Source of the DNA: Paraburkholderia unamae
Lineage (GTDB): Bacteria > Pseudomonadota > Gammaproteobacteria > Burkholderiales > Burkholderiaceae
DNA length: 64,000 nt
Assembly: GCF_003268775.1 (NCBI RefSeq)
Contig: NZ_QLSU01000008.1
Location: 248,001 to 312,000, forward strand
Direction: 5' to 3'
Position numbers and translations under genes: made by a program. Shown in pieces: positions 1 through 8,400 of this stretch (position 1 is its first letter; every line of letters begins with the position of its first letter). The notes under the pieces are model-generated. The model made no database searches. It was not told the DNA's origin and saw only the letters and a program-made list of their open reading frames with translations.

Positions 1-157
1 CGATCTCGCGGCGAAACATCAGGCCCACGCCCTGGGTGGCGATGCGCGAGAGATTATGGATGCGATAGAGCAGAAATTCTTCGATATGCCCCGGGTTCTT
101 CAATGCGGGGCTTGCGGTCGGCGCCGCGGCAGGAGGGGCGGATTTGGAACGCGGCAC
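1..157 (-). CDS. MarR-family transcriptional regulator (N-terminal fragment)
   Basis: This gene is cut by the left edge; only about 52 N-terminal residues are present. I translated the reverse strand by hand. A GTG at 157 opens a Pro/Ala-rich leader followed by HIEEFLLYRIHNLSRIATQ and GVGLMFRREI, which is the first helix of the MarR winged-helix family. The start is uncertain because no strong ribosome site precedes it; a TTG further in is an alternative. It diverges from the hydrolase/MFS pair starting at 403, the usual position for a local repressor of such a pair. A loose inverted repeat (GATT-N5-AATC, 304-316) in the shared intergenic region could be its operator, but that is weak. Confidence 0.75.
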   Translation of the reverse strand, partial: MPRSKSAPPAAAPTASPALKNPGHIEEFLLYRIHNLSRIATQGVGLMFRREI

Positions 158-402
158 GTTGGAGTCGAGGCAATCGCGGAGAACAAGGCAGTCCGGCCCC
201 TCATTATGCCGTTTCGCCGCACGGCGCAGAACGCGGGAAAACGTGGGCGCGCAACGCCGCAAGCCTGGCCCGGCCATGTCATTGTGCAACCGCACATACG
301 TTTGATTAGGTCAATCGTCGGCGGCTTCCCTAACATCGCCCGCATAGGCCCCGCAACACGAGCACCCACACCAACCACGCGCCCCGCGCGAGAGACACCC
401 GC

Positions 403-1974
403 ATGACCGCCACCCGCAACGTTCTCTTCATCATGTGCGACCAGCTGCGCCGCGATCACCTCGGCTGCTACGGTCATCCCTGGCTGCGCACGCGCAACAT
501 CGACGCCCTCGCCGCGCGCGGCGTGCGCTTCGACAACGCCTACGTCACCTCGGGCGTGTGCGGCCCGTCGCGCATGTCGTACTACACCGGCCGCACCATG
601 ACGAGCCACGGCGCGAACTGGAACCGCGTGCCGCTCTCGATCGGCGAGATCACGCTCGGCGAGTATCTGCAACGCCACGGCCGCACGCTCGCGCTCGCGG
701 GCAAGACCCACGTGCAGGTGGACGAGCACGGCATGCGCCGCCTCGAAATCGCGCGCGCCAGCGAACTCGGCCAGCGCCTGTGCACGGGTTCCTTCCTCGA
801 ACTCGACCGCTACGACGGCCACCACGAACCCGGCCGCGAGAGCGGCTATCCGGCCTACCTGCGCAGCCACGGCTACGAGAGCGAGCGCCCGTGGAGCGAT
901 TTCGTCATCAGCGTCGAGGACGACGAGGGCAAGGTGCAGTCGGGCTGGAAAATGCGCAACGTGCGCTGGCCCGCGCGCGTAGCCGAGCCGCATTCGGAAA
1001 CGGCATACATGACGCGCCAGGCGATCCGCTACATCGAGCAGCAGGGCGACACGCCGTGGACGCTGCATCTCTCGTACGTGAAACCGCACTGGCCGTATGT
1101 CGCGCCGCGCCCCTATCACGACCTGTACTCGCTCGACCAGTGCCTGCCGCCCGTGCGCCGCCGCGCGGAACGCGACAACCCGCACCCGGTGCTCGGCGCG
1201 TATCACCAGCATGAAGAGAGCCTCAACTTCGCGCGCGACGAAGTCTCGAACACGGTGCGCCCTGTCTATCAGGGCTTGATCCAGCAGATCGACGATCACC
1301 TGGGCGAGCTGTGGGACACGCTGGAGAAGCTCGGGCGCTGGCAGGACACGCTGATCGTTTTCACGGCCGATCACGGCGACTTCCTCGGCGACCACTGGCT
1401 CGGCGAGAAAGAAATGTTCTACGACACCGTGCAGCGCGTGCCCTTTATCGTCTACGATCCGTCCGCCGCCGCCGACACCACGCGCGGCACGCGCGAGGCG
1501 CGCTTCGTCTCGGGCGTCGACGTCGTGCCCACCGTGCTCGACGCGCTCGGGCTGCCGAAGTACGAGGAGCGCGTGGAAGGCGCCTCGCTCCTGCCGCTCA
1601 CGCGCGCCGACGCCGCGCAAACCGAAGACTGGCGCAGCTACGTAGTCTCGGAGCTCGACTACAGCTTTCGCGGCGCGCGCCTCACGCTCGGGCGCAAGCC
1701 CGACGAATGCCGCGGCTGGATGGTGCGCGACGAGCGCTGGAAATACGTGTACTGGCAAGGCTATCGCCCGCAGCTTTTCGACCTCGCCAACGACCCCGAC
1801 GAGTTCGTCGATCTCGGCGCCGAAGCGAGCCACGAGGCCGAACGCACGCGCATGCACGCGAAGCTCGCGCAGTGGCACGGCGCGCTCAAGCAGCGCGTGA
1901 CGGTCGATACGCCCACCGTCGAATCGAAAACCAACACGCACAAGGACTGGGGCGTGTTCTTCGGCGAGTGGTGA
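403..1974 (+). CDS. Alkaline-phosphatase-superfamily hydrolase (phosphonate monoester hydrolase / sulfatase type)
   Basis: The 523-residue protein is full length for the phosphonate monoester hydrolase/arylsulfatase group. Visible motifs are the N-terminal metal site VLFIMCDQ (D13, Q14), the formylglycine signature C53-G-P-S-R57, KPHWP (K227-H229) and the second metal motif FTADHGD (D323, H324). Cys53 in a CxPSR context would be oxidised to formylglycine in the active enzyme. There is no signal peptide, so it acts in the cytoplasm on an imported phosphonate, phosphate or sulfate ester. An MFS importer follows 94 bases downstream, probably in the same operon, and a MarR regulator lies divergently upstream. 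The family is promiscuous, so the substrate cannot be read from sequence. Confidence 0.88.
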   Translation: MTATRNVLFIMCDQLRRDHLGCYGHPWLRTRNIDALAARGVRFDNAYVTSGVCGPSRMSYYTGRTMTSHGANWNRVPLSIGEITLGEYLQRHGRTLALAGKTHVQVDEHGMRRLEIARASELGQRLCTGSFLELDRYDGHHEPGRESGYPAYLRSHGYESERPWSDFVISVEDDEGKVQSGWKMRNVRWPARVAEPHSETAYMTRQAIRYIEQQGDTPWTLHLSYVKPHWPYVAPRPYHDLYSLDQCLPPVRRRAERDNPHPVLGAYHQHEESLNFARDEVSNTVRPVYQGLIQQIDDHLGELWDTLEKLGRWQDTLIVFTADHGDFLGDHWLGEKEMFYDTVQRVPFIVYDPSAAADTTRGTREARFVSGVDVVPTVLDALGLPKYEERVEGASLLPLTRADAAQTEDWRSYVVSELDYSFRGARLTLGRKPDECRGWMVRDERWKYVYWQGYRPQLFDLANDPDEFVDLGAEASHEAERTRMHAKLAQWHGALKQRVTVDTPTVESKTNTHKDWGVFFGEW

Positions 1975-2068
1975 GCGCCAAGCCCCGGCCCGACACACCG
2001 ACAGCACCGCCATACCCTGCGCCACGACAGGGAGGCAAAACCGGGCGAGCCCCGGAGGAGACAAACGC

Positions 2069-3406
2069 ATGCAAGCCACCCCCGCGCATTCCGACGAGGA
2101 CGCCATTTTTCGCAAGATCGCGCGGCGCATCGTGCCGTTCCTGTTCGTCTGCTACGTGGTCAATTTCATCGACCGCGTGAACATCGGCTTCGCGAAGCTG
2201 CAATTCCTGCAAGACCTCAAGCTCGACGACGCCGTGTTCGGCATCGCGGCCGGCATGTTCTTCGTCGGCTACGTGGTGTTCGAAGTGCCGAGCAATCTGC
2301 TGCTGGCGCGCATTGGCGTGCGCAAGACGATGCTGCGCATCATGACGCTCTGGGGCCTGCTCACGGTGCTGCTCATGTTCGTGCAGAACGCAACCGGGCT
2401 CTATGTTTTGCGCTTTCTGCTCGGCGCAGCCGAAGCGGGCTTCTTTCCCGGCATCGTGCTCTACCTCACCTACTGGTTCCCCGACAGCCGGCGCGGCCGC
2501 ATCATGAGCCTCTTTGTGATGGCCGTGCCGCTTGCGGGTATCGTGGGCGGCCCGCTCTCGGGCGCGATCATGAGCCATCTGCACGACGCGCTCGGCCTGC
2601 GCGGCTGGCAGTGGCTGTTCCTGATCGAAGGCGTGCCGGCGGTGGCGCTCGGCTTCATGGCGCTGTTCTATCTCGACGACCGGCCCGCCGACGCGCGCTG
2701 GCTCAGCGCCCAGGAAAAGGAACGCGTGGCCGCCGCGCTCGAAGCCGAACGCGGCGGACATGCGGGCGCACAGCCTCACGGCCACGGCCGCTTGCGCGAC
2801 GTGCTGGCGAACCCGCGCATCTATGTGATGGCCGGCATCTACTTCTGCATCTTCATGGGCCTGAACGCCGTGGGCTTCTGGATTCCCACGCTGCTGCGCC
2901 AGGTGGGCGTGGAGCACGTCTCGTCGATCGGCTGGCTGAGCGGCGGCATTTCGGTGTGCACGGCCATCGGCATCCTGCTCATCGGCCGCAGCTCCGACCG
3001 CTTGATGGAGCGCCGCTGGCACACCGCCGGCTGCGGCCTCGCCACGGCGGCGAGCTTCGTGCTGCTGCCGTTCGCCGCGCACAGCATCGTGCTCACGGTG
3101 CTGCTGCTGATGGTGGCTTCGCTCAGCATCTATGCGACGTTGAGCGTGTTCTGGACCATTCCGACCGCGTTCCTCGACAAGAACGCGGCCGCGGCCGGCA
3201 TTGCGGCAATCACGGCCATCGGCGCGCTCGGCGGGGCCGTGAGCCCTTCGCTCGTGGGCATGCTCAAGACTTATAGCGGAAGCCTTTATTCGGGCTTCGC
3301 CGTGATCGCGTTGCTGCTCGTCATCGGCATGGTGGTACTGCTGCGCGCGGTACCCGCGCCGGGGCGGGAAGTCGAGCGAGGCGTGCGGCAGGCGGCGGTG
3401 AAGTAA
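2069..3406 (+). CDS. MFS transporter, anion:cation symporter (ACS) family
   Basis: The 445-residue membrane protein has the twelve-segment MFS layout. The hallmark ACS start is YVVNFIDRVNIGFAKLQ near residue 30, followed by the loop-2/3 motif LLARIGVRKTMLRIM and the loop GAAEAGFFPGIVLYL. ACS relatives import organic anions such as tartrate, phthalate, glucarate and phosphonate-like acids by proton symport. A strong ribosome site (GGAGGAG) precedes the ATG at 2069. It follows the sulfatase/phosphonate hydrolase closely and most likely brings in that enzyme's substrate. The exact ligand is inference. Confidence 0.88.
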   Translation: MQATPAHSDEDAIFRKIARRIVPFLFVCYVVNFIDRVNIGFAKLQFLQDLKLDDAVFGIAAGMFFVGYVVFEVPSNLLLARIGVRKTMLRIMTLWGLLTVLLMFVQNATGLYVLRFLLGAAEAGFFPGIVLYLTYWFPDSRRGRIMSLFVMAVPLAGIVGGPLSGAIMSHLHDALGLRGWQWLFLIEGVPAVALGFMALFYLDDRPADARWLSAQEKERVAAALEAERGGHAGAQPHGHGRLRDVLANPRIYVMAGIYFCIFMGLNAVGFWIPTLLRQVGVEHVSSIGWLSGGISVCTAIGILLIGRSSDRLMERRWHTAGCGLATAASFVLLPFAAHSIVLTVLLLMVASLSIYATLSVFWTIPTAFLDKNAAAAGIAAITAIGALGGAVSPSLVGMLKTYSGSLYSGFAVIALLLVIGMVVLLRAVPAPGREVERGVRQAAVK

Positions 3407-3427
3407 CGCGCGATGCCACAAGCAAAG

Positions 3428-3483
3428 TGAAAGGCGAAGGTAAAAGCGGCAACGGGCCCGGCTTGGCCCGCCCTCGCCTTTCA
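3428..3483 (+). terminator. Long stem-loop after the MFS gene
   Basis: A perfect 10-bp arm TGAAAGGCGA (3428-3437) pairs with TCGCCTTTCA (3474-3483), with an inner GGGC/GCCC hairpin. Only a short T-rich stretch follows, so it could end transcription of the hydrolase/MFS unit or protect its 3' end. It lies between the MFS gene and the next gene on the same strand. Confidence 0.5.
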
Positions 3484-3610
3484 ATCCGCTTTAATTCGCG
3501 CTCCTCTCCATTCACGCAGCATCGCCCCGCTTCTCCCAGGGTTCCCGAAGCTTGCCGAATGAACGCGCCTGCCCCAATACTCTGCGTCAGCCCTTGTGAC
3601 GGAGAGACCC

Positions 3611-5017
3611 ATGCCCATGCAGAACATCAAGCACGTAGTCGTCGTGATGTTCGAAAACCGTTCGTTCGATACGATGCTCGGCGGCCTTTACTCGGGAGAC
3701 GCCGGAAGCACCGGGGGCACTCAGCCCGCGCATTTCCTGCCCGCCGGCGGCACGCCGCCGCCGTTCGACGGACTCAAGCCGGGCCTCTCCAACCTCTCCA
3801 AAGCGGGCGGCACGGTCCTCGCCAGCATGCCGGCCACCACTGCCACGCTCCCCGACCCCGACCCGCAGGAGACGTTCGCTAACGTACGCATCCAGTTGCT
3901 CGGCAACGCGCAGGGCGACTCGCCCATGTCGGGTTTCGTGCTCAACTACGAGTCGACCGCGACCACGGACGCAAGCCAGGTCATGCAGTGCCACAGCGCC
4001 GGGCAATTGAACGTGCTCTCCACGCTTGCGCGCGAGTACGCCGTTTCGGATGCCTGGTTCGCGTCCGTGCCGAGCCAGACCTGGCCGAACCGCGCATTCA
4101 CCCACGCGGGCACCTCGAACGGCCACGTGGACAACGGCTCGCCGCCCGACCCGTTCGACTGGCAGGTCCGCACGATCTTCAACGTGCTGGGCGACGTGGG
4201 CGCGAGCTGGGCCGTGTACAGCGACGCGCTCGTCGCGCCCTCGCTCACGCTCACGATGTTCCCCACGCTCTGGGACGCGAAGTACAAGCCGAACTTCCAG
4301 CGCTTCAACGCGTTTGTCAGCGCCTGCCAGAACGACACGCTGCCGCAGTATGCGTTCATCGAGCCGCGCTTCCTGCTCGACCCCAACGACCAGCACCCGC
4401 CCCACGACGTCTACGCGGGCGAGCGCTTTCTCTACGACATCTGGAGCGCGATCAGTACGTCGCCCGCGTGGCCCGAAACGCTGCTCGTGATCACCTACGA
4501 CGAGCATGGCGGCACCTACGACCACGTGTTGCCGCCCGCGAACGCCGTGCCGCCCGACGCCGCCAGCAACCCCGGCGACCAGAACTACGGCTTCGACAGC
4601 TTCGGCGTGCGCGTGCCGGCCGTGGTGGTCTCGCCATATATCGCCGCGGGCACCGTGTTTCGCGCGGCGGGCACGACGCCCTACGACCACACCTCGATCC
4701 TCGCCACCCTGCGCGACTGGCTCGACATCGCGCCGGCCGACATGCTCGCGAGCCAGCGCGTCGCGGCCGCGCCCACGCTCGCCCCGCTGCTCACGCTCGA
4801 CACGCCCCGCACGGACCTGCCGACAATCGCCGCGCCGCCTTCCACCGGCTTCATCGCGACGAGTCTCGCGCGCCCGCTCAACGACCTGCAACAAAGCCTC
4901 GTAAGCGGCACCGCGCGCCGCTCGGGGCTCGACCCGGCGGCCGCGCTCGGGTCCACGCCCACACGTCAGCACGCGGTGGACTTCTTCAACAATCTGCTTT
5001 CGTCACCGCAACCCTGA
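3611..5017 (+). CDS. Phosphoesterase family protein (phospholipase C / acid phosphatase AcpA type)
   Basis: The protein has 468 residues from the ATG at 3611, chosen because GGAGAG lies just upstream; an upstream GTG at 3596 would place that site inside the gene, and the ATG at 3617 is also possible. Domain PF04185 is shown by IKHVVVVMFENRSFDTML (E15-N16 metal/nucleophile region), VSDAWFASVPSQTWPNRAF and VITYDEHGGTYDHV. Relatives hydrolyse phosphatidylcholine or phosphomonoesters. Most phospholipase C members carry a Tat signal, and none is visible here, so this copy may be cytoplasmic or an AcpA-like phosphatase. It is a single gene flanked by intergenic spaces. Confidence 0.85.
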   Translation: MPMQNIKHVVVVMFENRSFDTMLGGLYSGDAGSTGGTQPAHFLPAGGTPPPFDGLKPGLSNLSKAGGTVLASMPATTATLPDPDPQETFANVRIQLLGNAQGDSPMSGFVLNYESTATTDASQVMQCHSAGQLNVLSTLAREYAVSDAWFASVPSQTWPNRAFTHAGTSNGHVDNGSPPDPFDWQVRTIFNVLGDVGASWAVYSDALVAPSLTLTMFPTLWDAKYKPNFQRFNAFVSACQNDTLPQYAFIEPRFLLDPNDQHPPHDVYAGERFLYDIWSAISTSPAWPETLLVITYDEHGGTYDHVLPPANAVPPDAASNPGDQNYGFDSFGVRVPAVVVSPYIAAGTVFRAAGTTPYDHTSILATLRDWLDIAPADMLASQRVAAAPTLAPLLTLDTPRTDLPTIAAPPSTGFIATSLARPLNDLQQSLVSGTARRSGLDPAAALGSTPTRQHAVDFFNNLLSSPQP

Positions 5018-5179
5018 GCGCGAAGCATCGTCAGGTGGCTCGCTCCCGAAGGTCTCCGGATGACTTCCGAATGACTCATAAGGCGGGCGCATCGATGCGA
5101 ATAAGGTCTTGGACGTGGGCGCGCGCCCCGCGCACAATAGATTGCAACGGCGGGAATCAATCCGCCGGGGAGCGAGCGG

Positions 5180-5479
5180 ATGTTCGAGTCGATCGCGCTG
5201 AGTGTGGTGGCCGTGTTCGCAGGCTCGTGCCTCACGTTCCTGATCGCCATCCTGTTGCCCGAGCCCGTCGCGGCCAAGGGCGGCCGGGGCGGTCTTTATG
5301 CGGGGCTCGGCAATGAAGATGAAAGCTTCGCCGGCGCGGACCCGACGCGCACGCGCCGCTCACGCGCGCGAAAAACGTGGCGCGCAGGCAAACGACCGGC
5401 GCACGGACTGACCAAAGCCGCGCCGCGCGCCTTCAATAAACGTCGCGCACGTAGCGCTTGTCCCGTCCGAGCGCACTGA
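5180..5479 (+). CDS. Small putative membrane protein (hypothetical)
   Basis: The 99-residue frame starts at ATG 5180 after a GGGGAGCG ribosome site. The N-terminus MFESIALSVVAVFAGSCLTF continues as a hydrophobic stretch and forms one convincing transmembrane helix. After residue 35 the sequence becomes Arg/Ala-rich low complexity, typical of a frame read through GC-rich DNA. The last 47 bases overlap the convergent nitrate reductase gene. I do not recognise the family. The N-terminal third looks real; the tail is doubtful. Confidence 0.4.
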   Translation: MFESIALSVVAVFAGSCLTFLIAILLPEPVAAKGGRGGLYAGLGNEDESFAGADPTRTRRSRARKTWRAGKRPAHGLTKAAPRAFNKRRARSACPVRAH

Positions 5480-8400
5480 TGTAGTCGTGCGACGCATCGG
5501 CGCTCATACCGCCGTGGCTGCACACCACCTCCCTGAGCGCCGCATCCACGTCCTTCGCCATGCGGCTCGCGTCGCCGCATACGTAGAGATGCGCCCCTTC
5601 CTGCAACCACGCCCATAGCTGCGCGCCCTGCTCGCGCATGCGGTCCTGCACGTAGACCTTTTCGCTCTGATCTCGCGAGAACGCGAGATCGAGCCGGTCG
5701 AGGTGGCCGTCCTTGCGCATCGTCTCAAGTTCGTCGCGGTAGTAGAAGTCGGTGGCCGCGTGCTGCTCGCCGAAGAACAGCCAGTTGCGGCCCGTGTCGC
5801 CGCGCGCGCGACGCTCGTGCAGGAAGGCGCGGAACGGCGCGACGCCGGTGCCGGGGCCGACCATGATCATCGGCGTGTCGCCGCTGCGCGGGGGGCGGAA
5901 ATGCGTGCTCTTCTGCACGAACACGGGCACGCTGCCCTCCAGCGCGCGATCGGCGAGGAAGGTCGAGGCCACGCCCTTGCGCTCGCGGCGGCCATTGTTG
6001 TAGCGCACCGCCGAAACGGTCAGATGCACTTCGCCCGCGTGCGCCTTCGGGCTCGATGAGATCGAATAGAGCCGCGGTTGCAGGCGCTTGAGCATGCCGA
6101 GCAGTTCGGGCGCGCTCAGGTCGACGGGGTATTCGTGCAGCACGTCGGCAAGCTGCTGGCCCCAGAGCCAGTTGCGCAGGTCGCCCTTGCGCGCCTCGTC
6201 GAGCAGATCGGTCAGCCCGCCCGAGCGCGTGCGCTTTGCGATGAACGCGAGCGCATCGGGGCTCGGGCGCGCGATTTCGAAGTGCTTGCTGAGCGCTTCG
6301 CCCAGGCGCATCTCGCCCTGGCCGCTCACGGCCACCGGCGTGTCGGCGGCAAGGCGCGTGAGCCCGAGCAGTTCGTCCACGAGCGCCGGGCAGTTGGTGG
6401 GCCATACACCCAGTGCGTCGCCGGCTTCGTATTCGAGGCCTGCCTCGCCCGTCGCGAGCGAGAAGTAGCGCGTGTCCTTCGTCGCGCCGCTCATGTTCAG
6501 GCGCACGTTCTTCAGCAGGCGCGAGGCGGCCGGACGCGCCTTGGTCGCCGCGCAGCCGGGCAGCACTTCGGGAATCGCGCCGTCGGCGGGCACCGCATGC
6601 AGCGCCGCGTCTTCTTCCTTGATGCGTACGACGATGCGATCGAGCCACGCGTCGGCGGCGCCCTGGTATTCGCTGTCGCAATCCACGCGCTCCATGAGGC
6701 GCGTGGCGCCCAGCGCTTCGAGCCGCGCGTCGATCTTGCGGCCGTGGCCGCAGAACTGGTCGTAGTTGCGGTCGCCCAATGCGAGCACGGAAAAGCGCAG
6801 CGACGCGAGACGCGGTGCGCTCTGCGCAGCCAGCGCGCTCCAGAAGGCCTCGCCGTTGTCGGGCGCGTCGCCGTCGCCGAACGTGCTCGTCATCAGGAGT
6901 ACGTACTGTGCCTTTTCGAGGCTGGCGAGCGAGTAGTCGGCCATGCAAGCCGTGCGAATCTCGAAGCCCGATTCCATCAGTTGCGTAGCGTAGCGTTCGA
7001 CGAGCGACTCGACATTGCCCGTTTGCGAAGCCCACAGCAGCACGACCTTCGGGCGCGTATGGGCGATGCGCACGCCATGAGGCTTTTCCTCCGGCGCTTG
7101 CGGTGCGGCAAGCGAGCCGGCGCGCGCAGCATGAGCGGGCTCTGCACGGCTAAAGAGGCCCGCGAGCAGGCCGTCAAGCCAAACGCGCGTGTCGGCGGGA
7201 AACGGCGCGTGCGCGGGCAGCATCGGCACGCCGATGGCCTCGTCCGATGGCAATGAGCGCGACGAGCGCAGGCCGCCGACGAAACCCGCAAGGTACCGGC
7301 GTTCCGGTTCGCCCAGTTGCGGCGCGGCTACGTCGTCGAGACCGAGTAGCGTCGAGAAGGCATCGATACGGGACATGTCGTGTTCCTGAGACGGGTTGAC
7401 GGCCTGAGTGGCCACAGCGGCCACAGCGGCCGGGGCAGCCGGTGCATCAGCGGCGTCCGGCGTGCGCGCGGTCTCGCGCGGCGCGGACGCGGGGCCGACG
7501 CGCGTGAGCGCGACCGCGCAAAACTTCAGTTCGGGCTGCTGGGAAACCGGATCGATCGCGTCGCTCGTGACGGCGTTCACGCACAGTTCCTCGCCGAACA
7601 CGTCGTTCCAGTGCATCGGCGCGAAACAGTTGCCGGGCCGCACGCGCTCGGTCACGACCGCGGGCAGCACCACGCGCCCACGGCGCGAGCGCACCTCCAC
7701 GCGATCCTTCGCGGCAATGCCGAGCGCGCTGGCGTCCTCCGGATGAATCTCGACGAAGGGGCCGGGGTTGAGCTTGTTGAGCATCGGCACCTTGCCCGTC
7801 TTCGTCATGGTGTGCCACTGGTGCTGGAGCCGTCCCGTGTTGAACACCACGGGAAACGTGCCGTCGGGCAGTTCCGCCGGGGCCACGTGCGGACGCGCGA
7901 AGAACACGCCCTTGCCGTGCGGCGTGGCGAAGGCAATGCGCGGGCGCGTGCCGTCCGCGTTTTCCTTGAGCGTCTGGCTCACGCCGTCGTTCACATAGCG
8001 CAGCGGGTTGCGGTCGTTCGCCGACTCGGGCGCAATCGGCCATTGCAGCGGCGTTTCGCGCAGCTTCGCGTAGCTCGCGCCGCGCAGGTCGTAGCCCGTC
8101 TTCGGGTTCGCGAAACGCGTGATTTCGTCGAATACCTCGGCAGCGCTTTCATAGCTGAACGCGTGCGCAAAACCCATCTCGCAGGCCACGCGCGCGATGA
8201 TGCGCCAGTCGGCCAGCGCCTCGCCGGGCGGCTCGACCGCCTGCTGCATGAGCGTCATGTTGCGCTCGGAGTTGATCATGACGCCCTCGGCCTCGGCCCA
8301 GAGCGCACCGGGCAGCAGCACGTCGGCGTACTGATTCGTTTCGGTGTCCAGAAAAGCGTCCTGGGCGATCACCAGGTCGGCGGCCTTCAGGCCCGCCACC

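Noticed and set aside
100..2130. 676-residue minus-strand frame opposite the hydrolase gene
   Set aside because: It is antisense to a gene with clear sulfatase motifs, is Arg/Ala/Val-rich and shows no domain. It is a product of high third-position GC.
1886..3484. 532-residue minus-strand frame opposite the MFS gene
   Set aside because: It is rich in His, Arg, Gln and Ala with no hydrophobic core and lies wholly antisense to a recognisable transporter.
5109..5138. Possible sigma-70 promoter (TTGGAC, 18 bases, CACAAT) before the small membrane protein gene
   Set aside because: Only 3 and 4 of 6 positions match the two hexamers, which is expected by chance in this much DNA.
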